A stretch of 64,000 nt of DNA from NCBI GenBank assembly GCA_905182065.1, contig CAJIZN010000001.1, positions 1,046,403-1,110,402 of the forward strand, given 5' to 3'. The notes under the pieces were generated by a model. The model ran no database searches, was not told the origin of the DNA, and worked only from the letters and a program-made list of their open reading frames with translations. Positions 34,981-45,312 of the stretch are shown piece after piece. This DNA is from Candidatus Marisimplicoccus framensis (lineage in GTDB: Bacteria; Bacteroidota; Bacteroidia; Flavobacteriales; Flavobacteriaceae). The stretch's first letter is position 1; every line of letters starts with the position of its first letter. A program made the translations under genes and the position numbers.

Positions 34981-35776
34981 ATGAGTAAAGTAATTTTAAT
35001 TACAGGAACATCCTCTGGGCTTTGGAAAATCAATAGCCGAAAAACTTCACTCTTTAGGACATATTGTTATTGGTACTTCAAGAAATGCAGATAATATAAA
35101 ATCTGACTATTTAACAATGAGTCTTAATATAAACGACTACGAAATGTCTAAGCAGCTTATTGCTGAGATAGTTAGCAATCATGGTAAAATAGATATATTA
35201 ATAAATAATGCAGGAATTAATATCACTGGACCTATAGAATCAATGAAGATCTCGGACATGAAGAAAGTCTTTGAAACTAATTTTTTTAGTCATTTGAATG
35301 TTATTCAATCTGTACTTCCAGGTATGAGACTAAATCGATCAGGTATAATAATTAATATAACTTCTATAGCTGGTTATCTTGGTTTACCATTTTGGGGTGC
35401 TTATTGTGCCTCCAAAGCTTCTTTTAATATAATTGCAGAAAGTTTAAATATTGAATTGAAAAAATTTAATATTAATGTTGTAAATATTGCTCCAGGAGAT
35501 TATAAAACTGAAATTTTAAGCAACAGGGTTGATTCTAATATAGCTAATACTTCTCCTTATCACAAAGAATATAGTAGGGTAATTAATAGTGTTAATGGTA
35601 AAATGGAACATGGAAGAGATCCTAATGAAGTAGCTGATTTAGTATTGAAAATTATTAAACAAAAGAATCCTAAAATTAATTACCTTGTTGGTGGTTTTCT
35701 AGAAAAGAAAATTACTTTGAAAAGTTTATTTCCTGATAAATTTTTCCAAAAAATTATTATGAAACTTTACAATTAA
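34981..35776 (+). CDS. Short-chain dehydrogenase/reductase, interrupted by a 1-base insertion
   Basis: An NAD(P)-dependent SDR. The track ORF starts at 35117, but the real start is the ATG at 34981: MSKVILITGTSSG then, after removing one G from GGG (35017-35019), FGKSIAEKLHSLGHIVIGTSRNADNIKSDYLTMSLNIND, which joins the track ORF in frame. This restores the TGxxxGxG cofactor motif. Also visible are NNAGINITG, the catalytic Ser region NITSIAGYLG and YCASK (YxxxK). About 264 residues. Substrate is unknown. The transaldolase gene follows by 6 bases. Confidence 0.9.
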
Positions 35777-35782
35777 AAACTT

Positions 35783-36436
35783 ATGAAATTTTTTATAGAT
35801 ACTGCTAATTTAGATCAAATTAAAGATGCTCAAGACCTTGGTATTCTTGATGGAGTAACAACTAATCCCTCATTAATGGCAAAGGAAGGAATTACAGGAA
35901 GTGAAAACATAATCAATCATTACATGAAGATATGTGAAATTGTTGATGGTGATGTTTCTGCAGAAGTTATATCCGTAGATTATGACGGTATTATTAAAGA
36001 AGGGGAAGCACTTGCATCTCTTCATGATCAAATAGTAATAAAAGTACCAATGATAGAAGATGGAATCAAAGCAATAAGATATTTCAGTGACAAAGGACTT
36101 AAAACTAATTGTACACTTGTTTTTTCTTCAGGTCAAGCTCTTCTAGCTGCAAAAGCTGGAGCTACTTATGTATCTCCTTTTATTGGGAGACTTGATGATA
36201 TTTCTACAGACGGACTAGATCTAATATCTGATATTAGAGACATTTATGATAATTATGCATATGAAACACAGATTTTAGCTGCATCCATAAGACATACTAT
36301 GCATATAATTGATTGTGCAAAGATTGGTGCAGATGTTATTACAAGCCCTTTATCTGCAATTAAGGGTTTATTGAAACATCCTTTAACAGATAGTGGATTG
36401 GAGAAGTTTCTTAGTGATTATAAGAAAGGAAACTAA
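35783..36436 (+). CDS. Transaldolase / fructose-6-phosphate aldolase family
   Basis: A small TIM-barrel transaldolase (217 residues) of the TalC/FSA group. It starts [36 protein letters not shown], contains the Schiff-base lysine in IVIKVPM, the [31 protein letters not shown] segment and ILAASIRH. With the split transketolase at 9-10.8 kb it would complete the non-oxidative pentose phosphate pathway. True transaldolase and F6P aldolase activities cannot be separated from sequence by eye. Confidence 0.92.
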   Translation: MKFFIDTANLDQIKDAQDLGILDGVTTNPSLMAKEGITGSENIINHYMKICEIVDGDVSAEVISVDYDGIIKEGEALASLHDQIVIKVPMIEDGIKAIRYFSDKGLKTNCTLVFSSGQALLAAKAGATYVSPFIGRLDDISTDGLDLISDIRDIYDNYAYETQILAASIRHTMHIIDCAKIGADVITSPLSAIKGLLKHPLTDSGLEKFLSDYKKGN

Positions 36437-37836
36437 TTTTTTTCTAAAATCTTTTCAATATCATTTGTGAAAAGATTACTAAAGCCATCTATAATCTTTA
36501 CTTTTTCATCAGTTACTATTGTCTTATTTAGGAATGTTAAAACCCAGTCTTTACTTGAACTCTCAAAGTCTTTAAAAGAAAATTGGTTGGATAAATCAAG
36601 ATTTAATATATTTTGTGCCTGGCTTACCATATCAGTATATGGTTGAATACATATTCCAACAAACCTATATTGAGGATACTGTTGTTTGAGTTCTTCAACT
36701 CTTCGTATCGTCCTTCTATAGTGATTCATTTGAGTTTGAGACCAAAAATATATAAACGTTTTAGATCCTATAAATTCTTCACTACTAGAAGTTATATTAC
36801 CATTAAAATCAAGAATATTTACTTCAGGTAAAACATTACCTTTTTTCATTTTTTCAATGTCATTGTAAAGCTTAGTAATCTCATCTAGATATCTATTAGA
36901 TGTATTTACATATGTGTAGTAATCTATAAACTCATCATGTAAATCATTATTTTTAAAATTTAAGATTTCTTCAATTGCGGTAGCTCTAGCGAGATTATTT
37001 TTTAAATAAGGGTCATTAATTTGAGAATCAATAATTAAGAGTTTTTTGATATTAAAATCAGTATTGTTTTTTGCATAGGAATAAACCTCACCACTATCTA
37101 ATGTCTTCTCATTAAAAAAGTTCATTAGATACGTTACATAAGGTTCAAATAGAGATAGCTCTGAGTCATTTAAGTTAACTTCATCTCTGTAGCTAAAGAA
37201 TTCTTCTCTTTCTTCTTTTGACCATTCTCTACCTCTTAAAAGAGCGTATCGTTCAAGTTTATTGTAATAATTATATTTTATTGAAGCTTTTGTTATATTT
37301 CGTCCTAGATTTCTTTGATTTACACTTTTATTAAAAAGCTCCCAAATATCTTCCTTTTCATCCATTAAAGAGTCAATAACTATCTTATAATCAGAGCTTT
37401 CTTGATTGTATATTTGTGAAAGAAAGTCATTTTCATAATCATTTAGATTAGACATATCAACTAAAAAATTATTTTTGGACGAACCTCTTCCACTAAAGGA
37501 TAATGACTCCTTGAAATCCTCTACATTAACTCTTATCCATAAACTATCTCCATTTTCAATAATTATATATTGATTCTCTGGGATGTGTTCAATTCTATAG
37601 ACTCCAGGTTGTATATTTTCAAGATTTTTAAAAAATTTATTTTCGGAATTAAGTTCAATTGAATCAATTTTGATATTATTATAATAGAAATTAACATAGT
37701 TTGAAGAAGGGTTAATTATTTCACCTCCTAAGAAAAAATTATCTCTAGAATTCTTAATGTTACAGGAGTTAGAAAAAAATAAAATTATAGCAAGTATAAT
37801 TAGTTTTAGAAATTTCAACTTGTTATTTTTGCGCAT
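36433..37836 (-). CDS. Thioredoxin-fold envelope lipoprotein lacking CxxC
   Basis: A 467-residue lipoprotein with a signal ending in FFSNSC (Cys25). Residues about 30-115 resemble a DUF4369-like beta domain, followed by a long helical middle part. The C-terminal 130 residues have a TlpA/thioredoxin fold ([36 protein letters not shown]). In TlpA the equivalent of FWSQTQMNH would be WAxWCxxC; both cysteines are missing, so it is not a thiol oxidoreductase. Role unknown; perhaps structural or substrate-binding. Its start codon is only 4 bases from that of the divergent ABC-F gene. Confidence 0.8.
   Translation of the reverse strand: MRKNNKLKFLKLIILAIILFFSNSCNIKNSRDNFFLGGEIINPSSNYVNFYYNNIKIDSIELNSENKFFKNLENIQPGVYRIEHIPENQYIIIENGDSLWIRVNVEDFKESLSFSGRGSSKNNFLVDMSNLNDYENDFLSQIYNQESSDYKIVIDSLMDEKEDIWELFNKSVNQRNLGRNITKASIKYNYYNKLERYALLRGREWSKEEREEFFSYRDEVNLNDSELSLFEPYVTYLMNFFNEKTLDSGEVYSYAKNNTDFNIKKLLIIDSQINDPYLKNNLARATAIEEILNFKNNDLHDEFIDYYTYVNTSNRYLDEITKLYNDIEKMKKGNVLPEVNILDFNGNITSSSEEFIGSKTFIYFWSQTQMNHYRRTIRRVEELKQQYPQYRFVGICIQPYTDMVSQAQNILNLDLSNQFSFKDFESSSKDWVLTFLNKTIVTDEKVKIIDGFSNLFTNDIEKILEKN
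37824..37831 (+). promoter_or_regulatory. -7 element of the ABC-F gene, inside the divergent gene's coding start
   Basis: TATTTTTG matches TAnnTTTG and ends nine bases before the ATG at 37841. It lies over the first codons of the opposite-strand lipoprotein gene (start 37836). Confidence 0.5.
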
Positions 37837-37840
37837 ATTT

Positions 37841-39463
37841 ATGTTATCTGTATCTAATTTATCGCTTCAATTTGGTAAGAGAATTCTCTTTGATGAAGTA
37901 AATATAACTTTTTCTCCTGGAAACTGTTATGGTATTATAGGTGCTAATGGTGCAGGTAAATCAACATTTCTAAAGATTTTATCTAAAGATCTTGAAGCAA
38001 ATACTGGTTCAGTTTTTCTAGAACCAGGAAAGAGACTATCAGTTCTTGAACAAAATCATAACAGGTATGATGAAAACACTGTAATTGAAACTATAATCCT
38101 GGGAAATCAAAAACTGTTTGACCTAAAGAGCGAGATTGATTCAATTTATGCTAAAGAAGACTTTTCTGATAAAGATGCAGATAGGGTAGGTGAACTTCAG
38201 GTTTCCTTTGAGGAAATGAATGGTTGGAATGCTGAGGCTGATGCTGCAATTTTACTTTCTAGCCTAGGAATTAAAGAAGATGTTCATCATAATCAAATGA
38301 GCGATCTTGATCAAAAAGTTAAAGTTAAAGTTCTTCTAGCTCAGTGTCTTTTTGGCAACCCTGACGTTTTAATAATGGATGAACCTACAAACGACCTTGA
38401 TTATAATACTGTTGAATGGCTTACAAATTTTATTAATGAGTTTGAAAATACAGTAATAGTAGTTTCCCATGATAGATTTTTTTTAGATGCTGTTTGTACT
38501 CATACTTCTGACATTGACTTTAGTAAAATAAATCACTTTTCAGGTAACTATACTTTTTGGCAACAGTCTAGTCAATTAGCTGCAAGACAAAAACTTCAGC
38601 AAAACAAAAAATCTGAAGATAAGAAGAAAGAATTACAAGAATTTATTTCTAGATTCTCTGCTAATGTTGCTAAATCAAAACAAGCTACAGCAAGAAAGAA
38701 GATGATTCAAAAGCTTAATATTGAGGAAATTAGACCTTCTAGTAGAAGATATCCAGCTATTATATTTGATCAAGATAGAGATGCAGGAGATCAAATTTTG
38801 GAACTTAAATCTTTGTCTTATGAAAAAGACGGTGAAATATATTTTAAAGATATAAGCTTCAATTTAAACAAAGGAGAGAAAGTTTTAATTGTATCAAAGA
38901 ATTCTAGATCAATCAACTTATTTTATGATTGTATTTCTGGAAGTCTTGACCAAACCTCTGGCACATATAATTGGGGGGTAACTACTTCATCTGGCTATTT
39001 ACCAATGGATAATCACTCTCATTTTGATAAAAAGATCTCTTTAGTAGATTGGTTAAGACAATGGTCCAACAACGATGAAGAAAGAGAAGAGTTGTTTATC
39101 AGGAGCTTCCTTGGTAGAATGTTGTTTGGAGGTGATGAAGCACTTAAATCTTGTACTGTATTATCTGGAGGAGAAAAAGTTAGATGTATGCTCTCAAAAA
39201 TAATGATGGGCAAGCCTAATGTCTTACTTATTGATGAACCAACAAACCATCTTGATTTAGAGGCTATAACTGCCTTCAATAATTCTTTAATAAACTTTAA
39301 AGGAACTGTATTATTAAGCACTAATGATAGAGCTTTTGCACAATCTGTAGCTAATAGAATTATTGAAATTACTCCAAACGGAATTATTGATAGTTATCTT
39401 CCTTTCAATGAATATATTGTTAATGAAAAGGTTTTATCATCAAGAGAGAAACTTTACAAATAA
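37841..39463 (+). CDS. ABC-F family ATPase (YbiT-like), ribosome-associated
   Basis: A soluble twin-ABC protein with no transmembrane region, of the ABC-F class that binds the ribosome E site. I start at MLSVSNLSLQFGKRILFDEV (37841); the track adds 28 residues from the divergent gene. First cassette: Walker A GANGAGKST, Walker B LIMDEPTNDLD, but a degenerate signature (MSDLDQKVK). Second cassette: a degenerate Walker A (VSKNSRSINLF) but intact signature VLSGGEKVRCMLSK and Walker B LLIDEPTNHLD. Only one ATP site is therefore canonical, which I recall as normal for this Bacteroidota subgroup. The linker is rich in Lys and Gln (ANVAKSKQATARKKM). 540 residues. Confidence 0.93.
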   Translation: MLSVSNLSLQFGKRILFDEVNITFSPGNCYGIIGANGAGKSTFLKILSKDLEANTGSVFLEPGKRLSVLEQNHNRYDENTVIETIILGNQKLFDLKSEIDSIYAKEDFSDKDADRVGELQVSFEEMNGWNAEADAAILLSSLGIKEDVHHNQMSDLDQKVKVKVLLAQCLFGNPDVLIMDEPTNDLDYNTVEWLTNFINEFENTVIVVSHDRFFLDAVCTHTSDIDFSKINHFSGNYTFWQQSSQLAARQKLQQNKKSEDKKKELQEFISRFSANVAKSKQATARKKMIQKLNIEEIRPSSRRYPAIIFDQDRDAGDQILELKSLSYEKDGEIYFKDISFNLNKGEKVLIVSKNSRSINLFYDCISGSLDQTSGTYNWGVTTSSGYLPMDNHSHFDKKISLVDWLRQWSNNDEEREELFIRSFLGRMLFGGDEALKSCTVLSGGEKVRCMLSKIMMGKPNVLLIDEPTNHLDLEAITAFNNSLINFKGTVLLSTNDRAFAQSVANRIIEITPNGIIDSYLPFNEYIVNEKVLSSREKLYK

Positions 39464-39464
39464 T

Positions 39465-41873
39465 CTATTTATCTCTAATAACAGCACCAAGGTCTGTTTT
39501 GTATTTATCTGACAACTTTAACATGATTTTATCTATGAGCTTATCAGTTAGGGTTTTTTTAGAATCATTGAAAATAAAGCTCACAGCAAAAGATTTCTTA
39601 TCATCTCCTATATTTTTTCCTTTAAATTCATCAAAGAGATTAACATCTTTCAATATTTTATTTTCTAATTTGAATGCTAGCTCCTTTATGGCTTCAAAAG
39701 TAATATTATCATCTAAGATCATAGACAAGTCTCTTCTAGAAGAAGGAAACTTTGATGATTCTTGAAATTTAACATTTAAAGATTTAAATTTTATGACATC
39801 AAGATCCAGATTTAATAGATGAACTTTATCATCTATTGAAAATCCTTTAGTATAATTTGAGTTTAATTCACCTATGAACCCAATATTATTTTTATTGTTA
39901 AATATGGTAAGTTTATATTCAAATAATTCATCATTAGTCACTTCATATTTAATATTTAAAATATTTAATTGATTTAATAAATTCTCAGCAACTCCTTTTA
40001 AATAATAGAAATTACTTTTAGAAAATTCAGAAATCCAGTTTTCATTAAATATTTTTCCAGTAACTGTTACATTTAATCTTTTGTTCTCAATATAATTATT
40101 ATCATTTATTGAATAAGTATTTCCAATTTCAAATATCTTCAGATTTTTATTTTGTCTATTAATATTGTGTTTAATAGTTTCTAAGGTATTTGGTATTAGA
40201 GAAACTCTTAGATTCGACAGCTCAGTTCCTTGAGGATTTAAAAGGTTTACAGCTTTATCATTAAATTTTTCGTTAATACTGGGAGAACATATAGAATTAT
40301 TAATAATCTCATTAAATCCAATTCCGACAAGATTATCACTTATAAAAGATTCGGTTTTATTAATCTTATTTTTACCTATTTCAGGGATTGACATAGAAAT
40401 TTTTGATTCTACATGAATATTATTAAAGCCATATACACGTAAAATTTCTTCAATAACATCAATTTCTCTATATACGTCATGTCTGTAATTTGGTGCTACT
40501 ATATTCAATCCATCCTCAGTGTTTCCTTTAATTTCAAAGTCTAGTGAACTAAGAATTTTAGTTATAGTTTCTTTATCTAACTTTTGACCAGTAATACTAT
40601 CTATTCTATTATACCTTAGATGAATATCCTTCTTATCTAACTTTAAATTGTCTTCAATTAAAATTTCTGATATATTGGCTTCTGCATTTATTTGTTTTAT
40701 TAAAATTGACGCTCTTTTTAATGCATATAATACTTTATCTGGATCTACACCCCTTTCATATCTATATGAAGCATCTGTGAATAGTTGATGTCTTTTAGAT
40801 GATTTTCTTATGGGTATAGAATTAAAAATGGCAGATTCTAAAAATAAGTTAGTTGTTGAGTTTGAAACACCAGATTCATGACCACCATATATTCCAGCTA
40901 AACAAAGGGGGGTGTTATTTGAGCAAATCATTAAATCATCACTATCTAAATTAATAATGTTTTCATCAAGAGTTTTAAACTTAGTATTTGACTTTAATGA
41001 TTTTACATTTATATTTTCAATTTTATCTAAATCAAAAGCATGAAGAGGTTGTCCTATTTCATGCATTACAAAATTTGTAATGTCTACAATATTATTAATA
41101 GGTTTTAATCCAATTGATTTTAATTTATTTTGTAATTCTTTAGATGAAGGACCGACTTTAATATTTTTTATTATTAGACCTGAATAATATGGACATTTAT
41201 CAGTGTCTTGGACACTAATTTTGAACTCTTCATCAATTTTTACTGATTCAAAATTATTAATACTTGGAAGAGTAATCTTACTTTTTAAAGATTTGAAATC
41301 ATAATATGCTTTTAAATCTCTAGCTACTCCATAATGTGACATTGCATCAGACCTATTAGGTGTAAGACCAATTTCAATAATATTGTCATTTTCTACTTTA
41401 AACACTTCGTTTATGGGTCTTCCTGGTTTAATATTGCTATCGAGAATCATTATACCATCGTGAGATTCACCTAAACCAATTTCATCCTCAGCACAAACCA
41501 TTCCATTACTAACAACCCCTCTTATTTTTGATTTTTTAATTTTTATCTCAATCCCATCATTAGTATAAATTTTTGATCCAACTTTTGCTACAGGTACAAT
41601 TTGTCCTTCTTTTATATTTGGAGCACCACAAACAATTTCAGAGATTTCGTTATTACCTAGATCAATAGATGTTACTTTTAATCTATCTGCATTAGGATGT
41701 TTTTCACATTTTAAAACTTTTCCTGCTACTACACCATTTAGCCCTCCTTTAACTGATTCAAATGGTAAAAGCTTTTCAACTTCTAAGCCAAGATTAGTTA
41801 ATATGTCAGATATTTCTTCAGGCTTAGAGTTTGTTTGAAGATATTCTTTAAGCCAATTGATTGATATTTTCAC
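39465..41873 (-). CDS. pheT: Phenylalanyl-tRNA synthetase beta subunit
   Basis: The large subunit of the heterotetrameric PheRS. The 802-residue protein has the N-terminal tRNA-binding (EMAP-like) domain with KCEKHPNADRLKVTSIDLG, the B3/B4 editing domain (PINNIVDITNFVMHEIGQPLHAFD), B5 (DVIEEILRVYGFNNI) and the C-terminal anticodon-binding domain starting SSKFPSSRRDLSMILDD. It is complete. The alpha subunit gene pheS is not adjacent. Only one base separates its stop from the convergent ABC-F gene. Confidence 0.97.
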   Translation of the reverse strand: MKISINWLKEYLQTNSKPEEISDILTNLGLEVEKLLPFESVKGGLNGVVAGKVLKCEKHPNADRLKVTSIDLGNNEISEIVCGAPNIKEGQIVPVAKVGSKIYTNDGIEIKIKKSKIRGVVSNGMVCAEDEIGLGESHDGIMILDSNIKPGRPINEVFKVENDNIIEIGLTPNRSDAMSHYGVARDLKAYYDFKSLKSKITLPSINNFESVKIDEEFKISVQDTDKCPYYSGLIIKNIKVGPSSKELQNKLKSIGLKPINNIVDITNFVMHEIGQPLHAFDLDKIENINVKSLKSNTKFKTLDENIINLDSDDLMICSNNTPLCLAGIYGGHESGVSNSTTNLFLESAIFNSIPIRKSSKRHQLFTDASYRYERGVDPDKVLYALKRASILIKQINAEANISEILIEDNLKLDKKDIHLRYNRIDSITGQKLDKETITKILSSLDFEIKGNTEDGLNIVAPNYRHDVYREIDVIEEILRVYGFNNIHVESKISMSIPEIGKNKINKTESFISDNLVGIGFNEIINNSICSPSINEKFNDKAVNLLNPQGTELSNLRVSLIPNTLETIKHNINRQNKNLKIFEIGNTYSINDNNYIENKRLNVTVTGKIFNENWISEFSKSNFYYLKGVAENLLNQLNILNIKYEVTNDELFEYKLTIFNNKNNIGFIGELNSNYTKGFSIDDKVHLLNLDLDVIKFKSLNVKFQESSKFPSSRRDLSMILDDNITFEAIKELAFKLENKILKDVNLFDEFKGKNIGDDKKSFAVSFIFNDSKKTLTDKLIDKIMLKLSDKYKTDLGAVIRDK

Positions 41874-41902
41874 AGGATTTATTTAATAGCAAATATAATT
41901 AA

Positions 41903-44008
41903 TCAGCTAATATATCGCCATAAATTTTTTGAATTTGAAGAAGTTGAAATTTCATGCCTAATAGGATAATTCTCTTTTTTTATCAGTCTTGGATCACTCT
42001 CTAATAATTCATATGCAGATTTCCGTGCATTATTTAATATCTCAGAATCATATATTATATCAGCTAATTTAAATTTAAGAACTCCACTTTGTCTTGTTCC
42101 CATCATGTCTCCAGGTCCTCTTAATTTTAAGTCTACCTCTGCTAATTTAAATCCATCACTAACATTAACCATAGTGTCTACTCTTATTTTTGATTCCTCC
42201 GAAAGTTTGTCCTTTGTCATCAATACACAATAACTTTCTTCATTTCCTCTTCCAACCCTTCCTCTTAACTGATGCAATTGAGAAAGTCCAAACCTTTCAG
42301 CACTTTCAATAACCATAACTGATGCATTAGGCACATTAACACCAACCTCAATAACTGTTGTAGAAACTAGAATTTGAGTTTCTTTATTGATAAACCTATT
42401 CATTTCAAAGTCTTTATCCTTTGATTTCATTTTACCGTGAACTATACTAACCTGGAAATCTGGTCTTGGAAACTCTCTTACAATACTTTCATAACCATCC
42501 ATAAGATCTTTATAATCAAGCTTTTCAGACTCGTTAATTAATGGGTAGACTAAATAGACTTGTCTTCCTCTAGTTATTTGATCTCTTAGAAACTTAAATA
42601 CACTTAATCTATTTTTATCATATTTATGTACTGTTTTTGTTGTAATCCTACCTGGTGGTAATTCCTTTATTGAAGATATATCCAAATCACCATATAAGCT
42701 CATAGCTAATGTTCTTGGAATTGGAGTTGCTGTCATTACTAGAACGTGTGGAGCTGGTGTATTCTTTTTCCAAAGTTTAGCTCTTTGAGCAACTCCAAAT
42801 CTATGTTGTTCATCTACAATACTAAGACCTAAATTTTTAAATTGAACTATGTCTTCAAGAATTGCATGTGTTCCAACTAAAATTTTGGTTTTACCAGACA
42901 ATAAATCTCTATGTATTAATTTTCTGTCTTTTGCTTTAACTGAACCAGTTAGTAAATCGATTTTCACGTCTAATTCAGAAAGGAGTTCCATAATTGACTT
43001 GAAGTGTTGATTTGCCAGTATTTCAGTTGGAGCAAGTATACAAGATTGAAAACCGTTATCAATAGCAATTAACATAACCATTAATGAAACTATAGTTTTT
43101 CCAGAACCTACATCCCCCTGTAACAATCTATTCATTTGTTTCCCATCTCTAAAATCATTTCTTATTTCTTTTATTACCTTTTTTTGATCTCCAGTTAGTT
43201 CAAATGGTAAATTATTTTTATAAAATTCATTAAGATGATCTCCTACCTTTTCAAATTTAAATCCATTTAATTTTTGAATTCTTTCATTCTTTGAAAGCTG
43301 AAAACCAAGTTGATTAAAAAATAATTCTTCAAATTTTAGTCTTTTAGTAGATCCAGAAAGTAATTCTTGAGACTCAGGTAAGTGAATATTAACGATAGCT
43401 TTATATCTATCAATAAGATTATATTTATTTAAAATATTATAAGATAAATTTTCTTTGATTTGATTTTGAAGAGAGTTTAAAAGATTATAAATTATTTTAA
43501 CAAAATACTTTTGAGTAACACCCTCGTTAACAAGTTTCTCAGTAGATGAGTATATACCATGAAGTCTTCTAGGTATATTCCTGTTAAAACTATCTTTAGT
43601 TTTAATTTCTGGATGAGCTATTGAAGGATTATTGCCAAACCAGCTAAGTTTACCATAAATTACATATTCTTCATTAGTTTTTATAGATTCCTCAACCCAG
43701 TTAAATCCTCGATACCAAATTAGGTCAACTTTTCCTGTATCATCATAAAACTCACAATTCAATCTATTTCTAAACCTAACTTTAGTTCTTTTAACAGATT
43801 TTATTTTACCAACTATTTGAACTTCTGATTGATTTTTAGGAAGTTCATTTATTTTAAAAAATCTAGACCTGTCAATATATCTGTACGGATAAAAATCAAT
43901 AAGATCTTTTACTGTTTTAAGATTTAATTCTTCACTAAGTAATTTTGATCTCGCAGGACCTATACCTTTAATAAATTCAATTGATTGATTTAAAATATCA
44001 TTATTCAC
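41903..44008 (-). CDS. recG: ATP-dependent DNA helicase RecG
   Basis: Branch-migrates and reverses stalled forks. The 701-residue protein begins with the wedge/OB region (GIGPARSKLLSEELNLKTVKDLIDFYPYRYIDRS) and has the helicase core with Walker A LLQGDVGSGKTIVSLMVM, DEQHRFG as motif II, TATPIPRTLAMSLYGDLD as motif III and the C-terminal QLRGRVGRG and LRGPGDMMGTRQSG. Length and motif order are standard. Its start overlaps the amidohydrolase gene end by 8 bases. Confidence 0.97.
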   Translation of the reverse strand: MNNDILNQSIEFIKGIGPARSKLLSEELNLKTVKDLIDFYPYRYIDRSRFFKINELPKNQSEVQIVGKIKSVKRTKVRFRNRLNCEFYDDTGKVDLIWYRGFNWVEESIKTNEEYVIYGKLSWFGNNPSIAHPEIKTKDSFNRNIPRRLHGIYSSTEKLVNEGVTQKYFVKIIYNLLNSLQNQIKENLSYNILNKYNLIDRYKAIVNIHLPESQELLSGSTKRLKFEELFFNQLGFQLSKNERIQKLNGFKFEKVGDHLNEFYKNNLPFELTGDQKKVIKEIRNDFRDGKQMNRLLQGDVGSGKTIVSLMVMLIAIDNGFQSCILAPTEILANQHFKSIMELLSELDVKIDLLTGSVKAKDRKLIHRDLLSGKTKILVGTHAILEDIVQFKNLGLSIVDEQHRFGVAQRAKLWKKNTPAPHVLVMTATPIPRTLAMSLYGDLDISSIKELPPGRITTKTVHKYDKNRLSVFKFLRDQITRGRQVYLVYPLINESEKLDYKDLMDGYESIVREFPRPDFQVSIVHGKMKSKDKDFEMNRFINKETQILVSTTVIEVGVNVPNASVMVIESAERFGLSQLHQLRGRVGRGNEESYCVLMTKDKLSEESKIRVDTMVNVSDGFKLAEVDLKLRGPGDMMGTRQSGVLKFKLADIIYDSEILNNARKSAYELLESDPRLIKKENYPIRHEISTSSNSKNLWRYIS

Positions 44009-45248
44009 TATCTAAAAAATCTAATGCTAAATTAGTCATAACCTTAACACCAAGGAGCATTGAGCTGTCATCAATAAAAAAATCTGGAGTGTGATGAGGA
44101 GGTGCTTTTCGGGTTTCATTGGTATTATATCCACCTAACTCAAATATAAATCCTGGAATTTCATTTAAATAATACGCATAGTCTTCTGCTAATGTTTTAG
44201 CCTTATTTAATATGACATTATTATTTCCAGCAGTATTTTTTAGAGATGGAAGCATTTTTTCCATTAATTCAGGATTATTATATGTAATGTCTGCTCCATC
44301 AACTATTTCAATAATTGCATTTCCTCCATAAGATTCGGCAATTCCTTCTGCAAGTTCTTTCATTCTTTTTTTAATATGATCTCTCATATCATAATCTAGT
44401 GATCTAATAGTTCCAACAAGATTAACCTCATTAGGTATAATGTTAAACCTATTTCCACCTTCAATTATACCAAATGAAATTACTGCTGGCTCATTTGTTA
44501 AGTTTGATTCTCTAGATATAATAGTTTGAAAAGAATTTATTATTTGGGATGTTATTACAATTGGGTCAACTCCTAGCCATGGAGTACCGCCATGAGATTG
44601 ACTTCCTATAACCTTAACGGTAAACCTTGAAGAGGAGGCAAAGAAACCTCTAGGTTTATAATAAACTTTGTTCATAGGTAACATTGAGCTAATGTGAAGT
44701 CCAAAAATTGCATCTACATCAGGATTCTTTAAAACACCTTCTTTTATCATCATTCTAGCACCTCCTTCTTCTCCTGGAGGAGGACCTTCTTCTGCACCTT
44801 GAAAAATAAATTTCACAGTCCCATTAAAATTTCTATTTTTTGATAGTATTTCTGCTGTTGCCATAAGGATTGACATGTGACTATCATGACCACATGCATG
44901 CATCACTCCATCATTTACAGATTGAAAGGGTAAGTTGTTGTTTTCTGTTATTGGAAGTGCATCCATATCAGCTCTTAAAGCAACTACTTTTCCTTTATTT
45001 TTTCCTTCAAGAATACCAACCACACCATTTACACCAACATTTCTTGTCACTGAAATACCTAGAGACTCAAGGTGTTTAGCTATAACTTCAGAAGTTTTAA
45101 ATTCTCTATTTGAAACTTCAGGATATTTATGAAATTCATGCCTCCATGAAATTAATTTTTCCTCAATATCAGTGATTTGAGTCTCTATTGTTTGGGAATA
45201 TGAAAATTGAGTAATTAGTATAAAAAAAATAAATGATAAATTCTTCAT
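44001..45248 (-). CDS. M20D-family amidohydrolase with signal peptide
   Basis: A metal-dependent aminoacylase/amidohydrolase of the IAA-amino-acid hydrolase/hippurate hydrolase group. Residues 1-18 form a Sec signal (FIFFILITQFSYSQ), so it acts outside the cytoplasm. Seen are WRHEFHKYPEVSNREFKTS, ALRADMDALPITE, MHACGHDSHMSILM, and EEGPPPGEEGGARMM, plus the dimerisation-domain GGTPWLGVDP. The C-terminal His (PPHHTPDFFIDD) is present. 415 residues, complete. Confidence 0.93.
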   Translation of the reverse strand: MKNLSFIFFILITQFSYSQTIETQITDIEEKLISWRHEFHKYPEVSNREFKTSEVIAKHLESLGISVTRNVGVNGVVGILEGKNKGKVVALRADMDALPITENNNLPFQSVNDGVMHACGHDSHMSILMATAEILSKNRNFNGTVKFIFQGAEEGPPPGEEGGARMMIKEGVLKNPDVDAIFGLHISSMLPMNKVYYKPRGFFASSSRFTVKVIGSQSHGGTPWLGVDPIVITSQIINSFQTIISRESNLTNEPAVISFGIIEGGNRFNIIPNEVNLVGTIRSLDYDMRDHIKKRMKELAEGIAESYGGNAIIEIVDGADITYNNPELMEKMLPSLKNTAGNNNVILNKAKTLAEDYAYYLNEIPGFIFELGGYNTNETRKAPPHHTPDFFIDDSSMLLGVKVMTNLALDFLDSE

Positions 45249-45312
45249 AAGTATTGATTTAATTAATGATTTATCAGCAATTAAAATTCATTAATTACTT
45301 AAATTTATAACA

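Noticed and set aside
37757-37840. N-terminal extension of the ABC-F ORF
   Set aside because: It lies over the divergent lipoprotein gene; the ATG at 37841 matches the ABC-F N-terminus and follows a -7 element.
44870-45132. Plus-strand ORFs of 65-69 residues over the M20D amidohydrolase
   Set aside because: They are shadows of a well-supported gene with catalytic motifs, and their sequences are low complexity.
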